A stretch of 64,000 nucleotides of DNA from assembly GCA_958296095.1 (NCBI GenBank), contig OY282434.1:1332001-1396000 (forward strand). Direction: 5' to 3'. Positions 43,840-53,883 of this stretch are shown here, one piece after another. This DNA is from an uncultured Oligoflexales bacterium (GTDB lineage: Bacteria; Bdellovibrionota_B; Oligoflexia; Oligoflexales; JAPPIL01). A program made the position numbers and the translations under genes. Each line of letters starts with the position of its first letter. Position 1 is the stretch's first letter. The notes under the pieces are model-generated. The model was not told the origin of the DNA. It was given only the letters and a program-made list of their open reading frames with translations, and did not search any database.

Positions 43840-45510
43840 ATGCAACTGCTCAACTTTATCACCCTATATCTTCTCGTTGCCTGTGCGCCGAACTTTGCTA
43901 CGCCGCGCAGCATACAAGACACACCCGACCTGTGGGAAGCTGAACTGCAGCGCGAATACCAGCAAGCGTTCACAAAAAGACTTTACATCAATCTGGAGGA
44001 GATGCACGATCTCGAAGCCAAAACCAGGGCGGCCCTGCAAGACACCAGCATCGCGACCCGCAATCTTGCTAAGGCACAGCAGCATCATCACAAACTAAAA
44101 AGCTATCTGTCCTACCTCTATGTTGCGGAGACCTTGGATGATGCAGGCTTGATCAAAAAAGACCTCACCGCACTAGTGCTCGACAAGCTCCGCCAAACAC
44201 CCGCAGCAATAATTGACCAGGCCCCAGCTAACGAGGATTTTTTTCAACGTGCAGTGGCTGGCGACTTCAACACGATCGACATCGACCGCCCTGCCAAGCA
44301 GGAGTTTTTTCAGGCGTTGCTGGCAACGTTAGTGGCGATGACAGAAGACGCACTGCGCTTGCAATACCACCTATTCCCGTTTATCTCGGATGACTTCGAT
44401 GCTATCTGTCGCCGCTATCGTAACGAAGATTGCACAAGGTTTCTCCCTAACACACAAACACAGCGCCTGATCCAGTCATCTTTTAGCAGCATTGACACGG
44501 TGACCGCAGATGTCAACGCCACCATCGCGGATCTGAATATTGCCATCAATACCCTGAACAGAATACAACCGAACAAGCCGAAATTTATTTTTCAGGAGAC
44601 TGATTTTGAAAACGAAGAAGTCATCCAACTCTATCGATACCACGAACTAGTGCTGATGAGTGCTTTGCAAAAAGGGGTGTTGTCGATCATGTTCGCCGAT
44701 ATTTTCCGCCAGCGAAGTGGCAATGTGTGGCTTAAGCAAAACGGCATCACTGCAGTTAACAACAAAGCGCTCAGCATGATTACCGCGGGGACGGTTGCCG
44801 CGGCCTTGCGAGAAACCCAACAAGACTTGCTCGACAGCTTGGTGCGGTTGCGCAAAATGCAAACAGCAAAATCACCTCCCCGTGACAAGAAAATCTATCA
44901 GTGGGCCATCAGCAACGAAGTTGCCACCGCGCGGGTCATCGCCCAAAACCCTGAACATGCGTTGGTGGTTGCCAATGTGCTGCACAGGTATCAGGACAAA
45001 GCCCGCAGCCCGACGTTGCTACTGATAGACAGGGTCGTCGCGGGAGTCGAGATCAGCTGTCTGCTGCTGATTGTTCCCGCGCTGGTAGGCGGTTCTATCC
45101 CCGCCCTGGCCGCGTTCAACTTGCCCCGTGCTATTGCCCTGGTGGGAACGTTGATGAACTTCCCCTGGATCGGTGTGACCCAGACAAAACATGTCATCGC
45201 TCGCAATCGCTACCTGATGCTGAAACGAGCACTGTTGCGGGGCAGTTCGCAGCGGGTCACCTACAACTTGAAGCTCCAGCACGAAATGCAGCGGCTGCAC
45301 AAATACGCCGTTATTTCGGGTGGACTCGGTCTGGGCATGAGTGTGCCTGCCGTGGGTTACATTATCAAAAGTACCGATGTTGGTTTTCGCAATAACCTCG
45401 TCGACATTTTTTCCAGTGTCTTTGCCGATTACGAAAATTTCACCCTCATCCTGCACGAAAGCAGAATTGAAATGTCGGAAAACGAACTAGAAGTAAAACC
45501 AGGCCACTGA
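43840..45510 (+). CDS. lipoprotein, second member of a paralogous pair
   Basis: 556 residues with lipobox LLVAC (C15). It aligns by eye with the preceding protein along its whole length: LYRYHELVLMSALQKGVLSIMFADIFRQRSGNVWLKQNG in the middle; NEVATARVIAQNPEHALVVANVLHRYQDKARSPTLL; then RALLRGSSQRVTYNLKLQHEMQRLHKYAVISGGLGLGMSVPAVGY near the C-terminus. The hydrophobic C-terminal segments are kept. It presumably works with its neighbour in the same envelope complex (inference). Function unknown. Confidence 0.75.
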   Translation: MQLLNFITLYLLVACAPNFATPRSIQDTPDLWEAELQREYQQAFTKRLYINLEEMHDLEAKTRAALQDTSIATRNLAKAQQHHHKLKSYLSYLYVAETLDDAGLIKKDLTALVLDKLRQTPAAIIDQAPANEDFFQRAVAGDFNTIDIDRPAKQEFFQALLATLVAMTEDALRLQYHLFPFISDDFDAICRRYRNEDCTRFLPNTQTQRLIQSSFSSIDTVTADVNATIADLNIAINTLNRIQPNKPKFIFQETDFENEEVIQLYRYHELVLMSALQKGVLSIMFADIFRQRSGNVWLKQNGITAVNNKALSMITAGTVAAALRETQQDLLDSLVRLRKMQTAKSPPRDKKIYQWAISNEVATARVIAQNPEHALVVANVLHRYQDKARSPTLLLIDRVVAGVEISCLLLIVPALVGGSIPALAAFNLPRAIALVGTLMNFPWIGVTQTKHVIARNRYLMLKRALLRGSSQRVTYNLKLQHEMQRLHKYAVISGGLGLGMSVPAVGYIIKSTDVGFRNNLVDIFSSVFADYENFTLILHESRIEMSENELEVKPGH

Positions 45511-45555
45511 GCGCGGCAGTCTGTTCGCTGGCGCAAGTCGGCACAAAGCAACAGG

Positions 45556-45885
45556 CTAGCTATATCTGATTTTTGTCAGCAAGTTCTCAATATGGGCGGC
45601 ATGTTCGACGCTGGTGTCGTAGAAGAAGCGCAGCTCAGGCACGCGTTTGACATCCAGCACTCGTGCTAATTTGCAGCGGAGAAAACCGCACGTGCCCTTC
45701 AGCGCCGCTAACGTTGGGCGATGATCGTCACGCAAGGTGCGAAAGTAAACGCTCGCAATCTGCAGATCAGCGCTGAGGTTGACGTGGGTAACGGTCACAT
45801 CCTGTAGACGTGGGTCGCGCAACACGGTGGTGAGATTGATGGCAACGATGTCTCTTATCTGGTCGGCAAGCTTCACAGCACGCAC
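45556..45885 (-). CDS. rbfA: ribosome-binding factor A
   Basis: 109 residues, KH-type fold with the RbfA pattern: VKLADQIRDIVAINLTTVLRDPRLQDVTVTHVNLSADLQIASVYFRTL and VPELRFFYDTSVEHAAHIENLL. It matures the 5' end of 16S rRNA in 30S subunits. It lies 12 bp from infB, the classical nusA-infB-rbfA order. truB and rpsO do not follow; the next gene is convergent. Confidence 0.93.
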   Translation of the reverse strand: MRAVKLADQIRDIVAINLTTVLRDPRLQDVTVTHVNLSADLQIASVYFRTLRDDHRPTLAALKGTCGFLRCKLARVLDVKRVPELRFFYDTSVEHAAHIENLLTKIRYS

Positions 45886-45897
45886 AGTATCAACTCC

Positions 45898-48336
45898 CTA
45901 TAACGAGGGCATGGCTTCTTCTTTAAGGTAGGCCTCGATGACATCGCCCTCACGAATATCCTGACAGCCATCGATGCCGATACCACACTCGTAGCCGAGC
46001 GCTACTTCCCGCACATCTTCCTTAAAACGTCTCAGAGAACTGACACGACCACTATAGATAACCGCGGCATCCCGTAACAGACGCAGATGTGCATCTCTGG
46101 TAATGCGTCCAGAGGTGACCGAAGAGCCAGCGATCAGTCCTATCCGTGGAATGCTGATAGGGTTGCGCACCTCCGCCTGACCGATAACGACCTCGCTGAC
46201 CTCTGGGGGTAGCAGGCCTGCCATCAACATCCGCACGGCATCGATGATCTCGTAAATGACCGAGAAGTAGCTGATCTTCACCCCACGCCTACGAGCCAGC
46301 TCCTCGATGTTCTTGTGGGCGCGCACGTTGAAGGCAACAATGGTCGCAGCAGACGCAGAAGCCAGCATGACATCTGACTCAACTACCGCACCGACACCTT
46401 GATGCACGATTTTGTTTTCCACCTTGTCGGATTTGATGTTTGCCAGCGACCCCGCCACAGCCTCTGCTGAACCTTGTGTATCAGCTTTGACAATTAGCGA
46501 TAGCTGTGGGGTCTCAGCTTGCGCAGCTTTGCTGAACAGTTCGTCGAGCGGGCTGGTTTCCGTTACGGGCGCGGCAACTGGTGGCGGTTCGTGGTCACGT
46601 CTGCTCTCACTCTGATACCACTCACAGATCTCCTTGGCAGTCTTCTCTTTGTGCGCCGCGGTGAAGGGGTCACCCACTGCAGGCACTTGCGCAAAACCTG
46701 TCACCTGCACAGGCATGGACACTCCCGCACGCGGCAAGAGCTTGCCGCGGTGGTCAAGCATGGCACGCACCCGCGCCCAGCCTGATGCCGTGGCAACGTA
46801 ATCGCCCCGCTGCAACGTGCCACTCTGCACAATCACTGTCGCGACCACACCCCGATGCCTATCGAGATGGGCTTCAATCACGGTGCCTGTAGGTGCATCC
46901 TCGTAATCAGCTTTCAACTCCAGCACCTCTGCTTGCAGCAACACTGCCTCTAGCAAGGTGTCGATCCCGATATTTTCCTTCGCCGAAACTTCGACACACT
47001 GCACCTCGCCGCTCCATTTTTCGACCTGCACCCCGCGCTCTGACAACTCACCGAAAATGCGGTCAAGGTTCTTGTCGGGCTTGTCGATCTTGTTCAAGGC
47101 AACGATGATCGGCACGGCGGCCTGGCGAGCGTGAGCAATCGACTCGATCGTTTGCGGCATGACTCCGTCATCAGCTGCCACCACCAAAACGACGATGTCG
47201 GTAACCTTCGCACCCCGCACCCGCATGGCACTGAAAGCTTCGTGGCCAGGCGTGTCGATGAAAGTTACCGATTTGCCGTTCACGTCAACTGTATAGGCGC
47301 CGATGTGCTGGGTAATACCACCTGCCTCACCCTCTGCAACATTGGTCTTGCGCACCGCATCGAGAATCGAGGTCTTGCCATGATCGACATGCCCCATCAC
47401 CGTCACCACTGGCGGACGTTCCCGCTCGACAGCATTTGCACGGGGTGGCAAGGCAAGAATATCCCGCAAGGTGCGTAAATTACTCTGTATCTCAAAGTTG
47501 TAGGTGGTGGCAATCAGCGCCGCGGCATCAAAATCGATTTCGGTATCGATGTTTGCTTCAATGCCGTCTTCTGCAAGTTTTTGGATGACTTCCCTCGCCT
47601 TAACCCGCAGTTGCCGTGCCAACGATCCCACCTGAATGGTATCACCCATCCTGATGAGACGATAGGCCGCCTTTGAGGTAGTGACGAGTGTTTTGCGCAG
47701 GTTTTTCTTGCGCTTCAGATCGCGCTTTTTGACCATGCCTGTCGGCACGTAGACGGTTTTTGTTGCTGCGGGTGCAGGACGCTCGCTCGGCTCTTCCGCC
47801 ATCGCATCGATGTCGTCCTCCATGCTGCGCAGAATTTCAAGTGTGCGCACCGCCGTTGCTCGCTTGCTCTTGCCAGGAGACTTGACCTTGCCATAATCCT
47901 CAACAACGACTGGCACTTTGCTCTTCTTCGCTGCTGCTGCTGCTGTGCTCTCAGGTGGCTCTTCGGTCGCAGCTGCAACGACTGCAGGCTCAACTGCGGG
48001 CAGCTCGCTCTCCTCTACCGCGGTCGGGATTGGTTCGGGCGCAGGGACCGCGGCTTCTGGTTCAGGGGGTGGTTCAAGCGCGGGCGTTTCACCTTCCGCC
48101 GCGACAGCCTCCGCGACTGGCTCTTCCCGTTTACGTCGCCGAATTAAAATTTTGGGACGTGCAGGTGCAGTGGTTTCTTTCTTGCGGTAGGAAGCTTTGA
48201 TCTTTTCAACCTGATCGAGCGTAAGGGTGCTCTGATGACTGACGACGACAATGCCAAGCGATTTCATGCGTGGCAGTAGAGCTCTGCTCTCGACCTGCAA
48301 TTCCTTAGCCAGCTGGTGCACTCGCACTTTAGACAT
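45898..48336 (-). CDS. infB: translation initiation factor IF-2
   Basis: 812 residues. The N-terminal IF2_N domain (about 1-50) is followed by an Ala/Glu/Pro-rich linker (about 55-190) and a second IF2_N-like domain (about 225-275). The G domain has G1 GHVDHGKTS (315-323), G3 DTPGHEAF and G4 NKID. Domains II to IV end in LKEEAMPSL. It brings fMet-tRNA to the 30S P site. It lies 48 bp downstream of nusA and 12 bp before rbfA. Confidence 0.98.
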   Translation of the reverse strand: MSKVRVHQLAKELQVESRALLPRMKSLGIVVVSHQSTLTLDQVEKIKASYRKKETTAPARPKILIRRRKREEPVAEAVAAEGETPALEPPPEPEAAVPAPEPIPTAVEESELPAVEPAVVAAATEEPPESTAAAAAKKSKVPVVVEDYGKVKSPGKSKRATAVRTLEILRSMEDDIDAMAEEPSERPAPAATKTVYVPTGMVKKRDLKRKKNLRKTLVTTSKAAYRLIRMGDTIQVGSLARQLRVKAREVIQKLAEDGIEANIDTEIDFDAAALIATTYNFEIQSNLRTLRDILALPPRANAVERERPPVVTVMGHVDHGKTSILDAVRKTNVAEGEAGGITQHIGAYTVDVNGKSVTFIDTPGHEAFSAMRVRGAKVTDIVVLVVAADDGVMPQTIESIAHARQAAVPIIVALNKIDKPDKNLDRIFGELSERGVQVEKWSGEVQCVEVSAKENIGIDTLLEAVLLQAEVLELKADYEDAPTGTVIEAHLDRHRGVVATVIVQSGTLQRGDYVATASGWARVRAMLDHRGKLLPRAGVSMPVQVTGFAQVPAVGDPFTAAHKEKTAKEICEWYQSESRRDHEPPPVAAPVTETSPLDELFSKAAQAETPQLSLIVKADTQGSAEAVAGSLANIKSDKVENKIVHQGVGAVVESDVMLASASAATIVAFNVRAHKNIEELARRRGVKISYFSVIYEIIDAVRMLMAGLLPPEVSEVVIGQAEVRNPISIPRIGLIAGSSVTSGRITRDAHLRLLRDAAVIYSGRVSSLRRFKEDVREVALGYECGIGIDGCQDIREGDVIEAYLKEEAMPSL

Positions 48337-48384
48337 ACCCTAATCCTCGCTGTGGCCGCCGCGCACAGAAAATCCCCTAACCTG

Positions 48385-49968
48385 CTAATTGCTTGGTTGT
48401 TTCTCTTCGGACTGTTCTTGCATGTATCTATCAGCGGCAATCTGCACCGTTCGAGCAATACCGAGAGGAATGTTGGCTTTCTCGGCCACCTCATCAGCAG
48501 AGTCAGCGATAATGTCGCCGATGGTCGCATACCCTGCGTCAGCCAGTGCCGCTGCCTGAGCCTCCCCGACACCCCTGAGTTTCAAAAACATCTCGACCCG
48601 CTTGTCCTTATCTGCATCGTCCTCGTCTTTAGCAGCCAGTGCGGGATCAAACACGGCATTGGCCAGCAGCTCTTCTGTCTCTTCGTCCAACGCGGCGGCA
48701 GGCGTTGCTGCAGGTGCTGTTGCGTCAGTCTGAGCTGCAGCGGCGATGATCCGCGCCGCGGCCTCTTCGTCGAGGTTCAGCAAGCGCATTAGCCTTGAGG
48801 TCTCTAGCTCGGCTACATCTGTGGGCGTTTTAATGCCCTCCCGCACCAGAATTTCAGCCTGCATAGCACCTAGACCTGCAACCGCACCCAGCGTGCTCTT
48901 GACCTCGTCGAGTTGTGTTCTGAGTTTAGACTCGCTCTTGATGTCCAGTCGCCAACCAGTCATCTGTGCGGCAAGAGAGACGTTCTGCCCCTTCTTGCCG
49001 ATGGCTAGGGACAGCTGATCGTCGGCAACAACCACCTCCATGTTGCGGTTCTCCTCGTCCACGATAACTTTGGAGACCACCGCGGGCGCGAGCGCATTGC
49101 ACACCAGCCGTGCTGGGTCTTTGTCCCACGGGATAATGTCGATCTTCTCGCCGTTCAGTTCCGAAACCACCGCCTGCACTCGCATGCCCTTTAGACCGAC
49201 GCAAGCACCGACAGGATCGACCGAGCTATCACGCGAGTAGACGGCTATCTTGGAACGCCGCCCCGGATCGCGGGCCGCACTCTCGATCGAGACGATGCCG
49301 TCGTAAATCTCGGTCACTTGCTGGGCAAACAGTGCCGTCATGAATTTAACACAGCCACGTGACATGATAATTTGCGGGCCGCGTGAGGCACGCCGCACAT
49401 CGACGACGTAACCCTGCACCCGATCCTTGACACGATACTTCTCGTTGGGAATTTGCTCTCGCCACGGGACGATAGCTTCGGTGCGACCGAGATCAACGAT
49501 GATGTCGTTCTTTTCGATGCGGCGCACATGGCCACTCATGATTTCGTCAACACGATCCTTGAACTCTTCATAGATCTGGGCTCGTTCTGCGTCGCGCACC
49601 TTCTGCACGATAATCTGCTTGGCCTGCTGTGCAGCAATACGTCCAAATCCAGAGGTGTCGATCTTGACCCCGACCGAGTCACCTAGCTCGGTGCTGTCAT
49701 CATGGCTCTTCGCTTCTGCAAGTGTTATCTGGCTCTCCTGATCCTCTACTTCCTCTACCACGGTGCGAAACTGATACAGCTCGATCTCATTGCCATCTTC
49801 GTCGAAGTGCGCTTCGAGGTCGGCATTCAAGCCATAGTCACGTCGGGCCGCGTGAATCATTGCCTGCTCCAACGCATCGACGATAATCGCCCGATCGATG
49901 TTCTTGTCCTTGCTGACCGCGGCGATGACCCGCCCTAAATCAAGGTCAGCTTCGTTAGCTATTGTCAT
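48385..49968 (-). CDS. nusA: transcription termination/antitermination factor NusA
   Basis: 527 residues: N-terminal RNA-polymerase-binding domain (about 1-130), S1 domain (VDEIMSGHVRRIEKNDIIVDLGRTEAIVPW), two KH domains (DPVGACVGLKGMRVQAVVSELNGEKIDIIPW and LSLAIGKKGQNVSLAAQMTGWRLDI), and two C-terminal helix-hairpin-helix acidic repeats joined by an Ala/Thr/Pro linker. AGGAAA precedes the ATG. rimP, its usual upstream partner, is not found in this window. Confidence 0.97.
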   Translation of the reverse strand: MTIANEADLDLGRVIAAVSKDKNIDRAIIVDALEQAMIHAARRDYGLNADLEAHFDEDGNEIELYQFRTVVEEVEDQESQITLAEAKSHDDSTELGDSVGVKIDTSGFGRIAAQQAKQIIVQKVRDAERAQIYEEFKDRVDEIMSGHVRRIEKNDIIVDLGRTEAIVPWREQIPNEKYRVKDRVQGYVVDVRRASRGPQIIMSRGCVKFMTALFAQQVTEIYDGIVSIESAARDPGRRSKIAVYSRDSSVDPVGACVGLKGMRVQAVVSELNGEKIDIIPWDKDPARLVCNALAPAVVSKVIVDEENRNMEVVVADDQLSLAIGKKGQNVSLAAQMTGWRLDIKSESKLRTQLDEVKSTLGAVAGLGAMQAEILVREGIKTPTDVAELETSRLMRLLNLDEEAAARIIAAAAQTDATAPAATPAAALDEETEELLANAVFDPALAAKDEDDADKDKRVEMFLKLRGVGEAQAAALADAGYATIGDIIADSADEVAEKANIPLGIARTVQIAADRYMQEQSEEKQPSN

Positions 49969-50253
49969 GAATTTCCTATCTGCTTGTAGCCAGCTACAAC
50001 ATACACCCGCTGCACGGCGGATGTGTTAAGTTTCGCAGTTTCAACCACCGATGGCAACGATTAATCGCTCAATAACGAGCTGCGCGGCACTATAACAAAA
50101 GGGATAGAGATTCTTCAATCTTCTCTTTCAACTGGACTGTATAAGGTATGAAAATTTTTTGTCTCACCCCCGCGAGCTTGTGCCCCAGTCCTAACCATAA
50201 CTAAGCCCCTCGGCTTTTCTTGCGCGCCATCATGGTGTTGCTGCTTGTGTCCC
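49969..50253. other. intergenic region upstream of nusA
   Basis: About 285 bp between the nusA start and the end of a BspA-like gene on the same strand. No rimP or tRNA was found, and no promoter could be assigned with confidence. The sequence is unique, with none of the island modules. Confidence 0.5.
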
Positions 50254-51654
50254 CTAGTCGGAATGGTGTGGCAGGGATGCGCCAATTTCACCGAGATCGC
50301 TAATTTTCCAGCCCCTGGCGAGCAAAGCTTGCCGTGCGGCTACGGCACTCGCATCGTAGTAGGAGTTGCCGCCGTTGAAATTTACCCTTCTCTGGCGAGT
50401 CGTGGCGGCAATGCGCACCAGCAAGGAGCTGTAGACAGACACGGGCAGCGAGACACCCGCGAACATGTGGCCCATTGCCGTGGTGCTGGTGAAATCCCAA
50501 CCGCTCAGATCGAGTGGCGGGTAGGTCATGCGCGCGAACATTGCCCGCATATCTTGCACCCTGGCAGTATCCCAAGCTGAGACCTCAGGATGCGCGTGGT
50601 CACAGCGGTAGAACATAGCTCCCATATAGAGGACGTTGCTAGTCTCCCAACTACTGACATCAGGACTAGCTTGCCCGGCCCCCTGAAACATCGCGCTCAG
50701 ATCACGCACTTGCGAGGTGTCCCAAGCCGAGACCTCAGGGTTGGCAATCCGTGCCCCGCTGAACATGTAGGACATGTCAGTCACCTGCGATGTATCCCAC
50801 GCGGCAACTTCGGGATCAGCACGGTGCGTCTCGGCAAACATTTCGTTCATCTTCGTCACCTGTGATGTGTCCCAGGCCGAAACATCGGGGTTGGCGAGTA
50901 GCGTCTCTTTAAACATTCCTTGCATCTCACGCACCTGCGAGGTGTCCCAGGCCGAAACATTGGGGTTGGCAATCCGTGCCCCGCTGAACATGTAGGACAT
51001 GTCAGTCACCTGCGCGGTGTCCCAGGCGGCAACGTCAGGGTCGGCTACCAGAGCCTGACTAAACATGCCTTCCATGCTGGTCACTTGGGCGGTATCCCAA
51101 CTACCGACCTCAGGGTGGGCGGCGTGGGTGTCGTAAAACATGTAGCTCATGTCGGTGACCTGTCCTGTATCCCAATTGCTGGTCTCAGGAGTTGCGTTGA
51201 TCGCCGAGGTAAACATGTCTACCATCGTCGTAACCGCGGCGGTGTTGCCATCACCGACGTAACCGAGCAGTTTGCAGAAGGAGAAAGTTCCGCTCAAGTC
51301 CTGCCAACCGACATCGCCTAGCTGTGGCACCGCGACAAGCCCGCAATATTCCGTTTCTCCCCCCACACTGCTGCGCAAGGCTGGCAGCAAGCCGCGGATA
51401 ACTACCGTGTAGGTGCCAGGCTGGGCGTAAATGTGGAAAGTCTCTTCGTCAGCGGCCGCTTTTACCGCCGATACTTGCCCATCACCCCAATCAACCGTGA
51501 AGTCATAATCCAACCATTCCGGCAAGACCAGCTCAACCGCCCCGCCAGAGTCCACTTCCCACACCGAGATGAACGGGGCCGCGTTGCGACTCAAGACCAC
51601 ACTGTCGTTACCGCTACAGGCCAGCACGAACAACAAAAACGCCAGCATAGGCAT
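50254..51654 (-). CDS. BspA-like (DUF285) lipoprotein with N-terminal PKD-like domain
   Basis: 466 residues and a paralog of the protein at 40328-41731. Here the signal peptide ends in a lipobox (FVLAC, C13), so the protein is lipid-anchored whereas its paralog is simply secreted. The N-terminal domain has YDFTVDWGDGQVSAV and YAQPGTYTVVIRG. About ten 25-residue repeats of the type ANPDVSAWDTSQVTKMNEMF follow. Likely exposed at the surface and involved in adhesion or prey/host contact (inference). The repeat DNA is long enough for recombination between the two genes. Confidence 0.88.
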   Translation of the reverse strand: MPMLAFLLFVLACSGNDSVVLSRNAAPFISVWEVDSGGAVELVLPEWLDYDFTVDWGDGQVSAVKAAADEETFHIYAQPGTYTVVIRGLLPALRSSVGGETEYCGLVAVPQLGDVGWQDLSGTFSFCKLLGYVGDGNTAAVTTMVDMFTSAINATPETSNWDTGQVTDMSYMFYDTHAAHPEVGSWDTAQVTSMEGMFSQALVADPDVAAWDTAQVTDMSYMFSGARIANPNVSAWDTSQVREMQGMFKETLLANPDVSAWDTSQVTKMNEMFAETHRADPEVAAWDTSQVTDMSYMFSGARIANPEVSAWDTSQVRDLSAMFQGAGQASPDVSSWETSNVLYMGAMFYRCDHAHPEVSAWDTARVQDMRAMFARMTYPPLDLSGWDFTSTTAMGHMFAGVSLPVSVYSSLLVRIAATTRQRRVNFNGGNSYYDASAVAARQALLARGWKISDLGEIGASLPHHSD

Positions 51655-51800
51655 CGTTACCCCCTATCGCCAAAAATCTGTCGGTAAACCCTACCCCCGC
51701 CGCGGCCCTAGCACGGATAGGCTACTGAGCGAAAGTGAAAAACATCCTTAACGATCATGTCGTAGTGCGATAAGAACCACCGCACACCGAGGAGATGGCG

Positions 51801-52523
51801 ATGGATCGCATTGAATTGCAGGACATCAGCGTTGACTGTGTTGTTGGCACGAGACCTGACGAACGTTTGCGCGCGCAAGCGGTAATCGTGTCGCTCGCGG
51901 CGCGCGTCGACGCGGCCAAAGCCGCGGCTAGTTGCCGCCTGTGCGATACGCTTGACTATGCGGCACTCTATGCCGCGGTGCAGTTCATCGTCAGCACGGC
52001 TCGCTTCCTGCTGCTGGAAACAGCGGCTGAAGCCATCATTCGCTACATGCTCATCAGCAGCCACGAACTGGTGCAAGAAGCTACCGTCAGCATCGTCAAA
52101 CCACACATCATGCCCACACCAACCCTGCCACGCGTCACCTTGACACGCACTGCCAGCAGTATCTTTACTATCAGTCGCCGCGCCCCCTTCGGTTCAGTTG
52201 CAGTGGTGCAGGAAAATAGCGATGCAGGTATTTACTTGCTGACTATTGCGGCACGACAGAGTACCACCGCGCATTGTCTTGAACAGGGAAGTGAGCATAC
52301 CATGACCATCACCGCGGGGTTGAATTTGCAGGGAAAATCCGTGCCCTCCTGCTACGCCATCAACTGGCCCGCGCACACCCCGCGCCGCTGGAAAAATCCC
52401 ACGACACAGCCACAGAAGATCCTGTGCGTCAACCGCCCTGCCTGTGACCCGACCACCGCCAAACAACACTCTGCGTCGGCTAACTTGCCAGAAGTTGAAG
52501 GCGCAGTGCTCTACCCGTATTGA
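51801..52523 (+). CDS. folB: dihydroneopterin aldolase FolB fused to a cupin-like domain
   Basis: 240 residues. Residues 1 to about 105 are FolB: MDRIELQDISVDCVVGTRPDERLRAQAVIVSLAARV, LLLETAAEAIIRYML and TVSIVKPH with the catalytic-type Lys. FolB cleaves dihydroneopterin to 6-hydroxymethyl-dihydropterin in folate synthesis. The C-terminal half has a strand pattern and residues like a cupin or small beta-barrel (GIYLLTIAARQSTTAH, INWPAHTPRRWKNPTTQPQKILCVNRPAC). FolB alone is about 120 residues, so this is a fusion. ATG 51801 has GAGGAG 6 bases upstream. Confidence 0.82.
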   Translation: MDRIELQDISVDCVVGTRPDERLRAQAVIVSLAARVDAAKAAASCRLCDTLDYAALYAAVQFIVSTARFLLLETAAEAIIRYMLISSHELVQEATVSIVKPHIMPTPTLPRVTLTRTASSIFTISRRAPFGSVAVVQENSDAGIYLLTIAARQSTTAHCLEQGSEHTMTITAGLNLQGKSVPSCYAINWPAHTPRRWKNPTTQPQKILCVNRPACDPTTAKQHSASANLPEVEGAVLYPY

Positions 52524-52525
52524 CC

Positions 52526-52939
52526 ATGCACCTCCCCACCCTCAACGCCCTGCTCAACGCCACCGCCCTGCTCTTCCTGCTGCTGGGGCGCGTTGCCATC
52601 GCTCGGCAGCAGCGGCGCATGCACAAAAACCTCATGCTGAGCGCTTGCTTTTTCTCCACTGCTTTCCTCGTCAGCTATCTTATCTATCACTATAGCGCGC
52701 CACAGATGACCACCTGGCGCGGGCAGGGTTGGCTACGCATCTTCTACTACAGTGTGCTGTTTACTCACATTCCGCTCGCCGTCGTCGTCGTCCCCGCGGC
52801 TCTTGCCGCACTTTATTTCGCGTGGCAACGGCAGTTCATTCGTCACCGCCGTCTCGTGCAGTGGCTGTGGCCAGTTTGGGTATATGTTTCGGTGAGCGGG
52901 GTTGCCATCTACCTACTGCTGTATGTTTATCCTCACTAG
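52526..52939 (+). CDS. DUF420 membrane protein
   Basis: 137 residues with four transmembrane segments: LNATALLFLLLGRVAIA, HKNLMLSACFFSTAFLVSYLIYHY, FYYSVLFTHIPLAVVVVPAALAALYFAW and WPVWVYVSVSGVAIYLLLY. Conserved histidines (MHKNLM, SYLIYHY, FTHIPLA, HRRLVQWLWPVW) match DUF420, a heme-oxidase-associated family (CtaM/YozB-like). ATG 52526 lies 2 bp after the folB-cupin stop. It may serve cytochrome oxidase assembly, but no oxidase genes are present here. Confidence 0.8.
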   Translation: MHLPTLNALLNATALLFLLLGRVAIARQQRRMHKNLMLSACFFSTAFLVSYLIYHYSAPQMTTWRGQGWLRIFYYSVLFTHIPLAVVVVPAALAALYFAWQRQFIRHRRLVQWLWPVWVYVSVSGVAIYLLLYVYPH

Positions 52940-53202
52940 TTTGTGGTGTGTTGATCTACGGAGACAACGGCCCTCATCGTCAGCGCAGCGACGTGGCGGC
53001 GTGGTCGTTGATGGTCGCGGTTGACGATATGCCGCGTGAGCACAAGGGGGGGTAAAATTTTTCCCGACGCACAATAAAGCGTTTACTAACGGGGGAATAA
53101 GTGTTACCATCCGCATCTGAGGCTGGCCGAGCGCGTGGCGCTTGTGGTTTTCTGCAACATGGCTGGTTTTCCGAATCATCAAATTTTTATGGGAGAGAAA
53201 CA

Positions 53203-53826
53203 GTGAAAGTTTACTTCATCATGCCTCTGATGGCGATTGCGCTGAGCGGTGCTATCTCCGTGGGCGACAGCAACTCTAGCGACGACATCTTTGGTCCCTT
53301 TTACAATGGCTACACGACCACCTGCGAGCACTCCAGCGGTAACCTGGTGCGCACGGTGAGGGTGCAATACTTCGACAAGGATTCGCACCTGCCTTGTGAA
53401 GTGCGCTACGCCAAGCCGACCGAGCATCCTGATGCTGGCTATCGGGTGCTGTGGCATGCGCATAACAGGGAGGGTTATTGTGAGCGCAAAGCCAAGTTGC
53501 TAGTCGGCCGCCTTGCAGGTTGGGGCTGGCAATGTGGCGAAGCTGTGTGGTCTGAAAACGATACTACAGGTGATCCTAGGCATGAGCATGATCGAGCCCC
53601 GGATGATAGTAGTCCTGGTGGTAGCAGTAGTCCTGAGGATGAAGGTATTACGACAGAACCAGTACCAACATCACCAACTCCTGAAGAGAGCCGCAGCACT
53701 GAAGAAAGTAGCACTGAAGAAAGCAGCACTGAAGAAAGCAGCACTGAAGAAAGCAGCACTGAAGAGAGCCGCGCTGCACCTACGCCCAATGACTGCGACA
53801 GATATGGTGGTTATTACTGCGATTGA
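53203..53826 (+). CDS. secreted four-cysteine protein with a Ser/Thr/Glu repeat tail
   Basis: The GTG at 53203 is chosen because GGGAGAG lies 5-6 bases upstream and a signal peptide begins there (VKVYFIMPLMAIALSGAISVG); the ORF opens at 53101. The globular part has four cysteines (TTCEHS, LPCEVRY, EGYCERK, WQCGE) around VRVQYFDKD and AKLLVGRLAGWGW, a pattern I recall from small conserved proteobacterial periplasmic proteins of unknown function. The C-terminal 70 residues are disordered, with five tandem STEES units, and end in the Cys-containing DCDRYGGYYCD. Confidence 0.72.
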   Translation: MKVYFIMPLMAIALSGAISVGDSNSSDDIFGPFYNGYTTTCEHSSGNLVRTVRVQYFDKDSHLPCEVRYAKPTEHPDAGYRVLWHAHNREGYCERKAKLLVGRLAGWGWQCGEAVWSENDTTGDPRHEHDRAPDDSSPGGSSSPEDEGITTEPVPTSPTPEESRSTEESSTEESSTEESSTEESSTEESRAAPTPNDCDRYGGYYCD

Positions 53827-53837
53827 TGTGAACTTGT

Positions 53838-53864
53838 TGGTTGGGGGGCTCGCCTCCCCACCAC
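53838..53864 (+). terminator. hairpin downstream of the four-cysteine protein gene
   Basis: GGTTGGGGGG, a CTCG loop and CCTCCCCACC give 9 of 10 pairs (one G-U, one mismatch). The following T-rich sequence is 14 bp away, so it is a weak intrinsic terminator at best. Confidence 0.45.
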
Positions 53865-53883
53865 CCCGCCTGAGTTAATTTTA

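Noticed and set aside
49969..50253. A missing rimP upstream of nusA
   Set aside because: All frames in this gap are short and unlike RimP; the gene must be elsewhere or absent.
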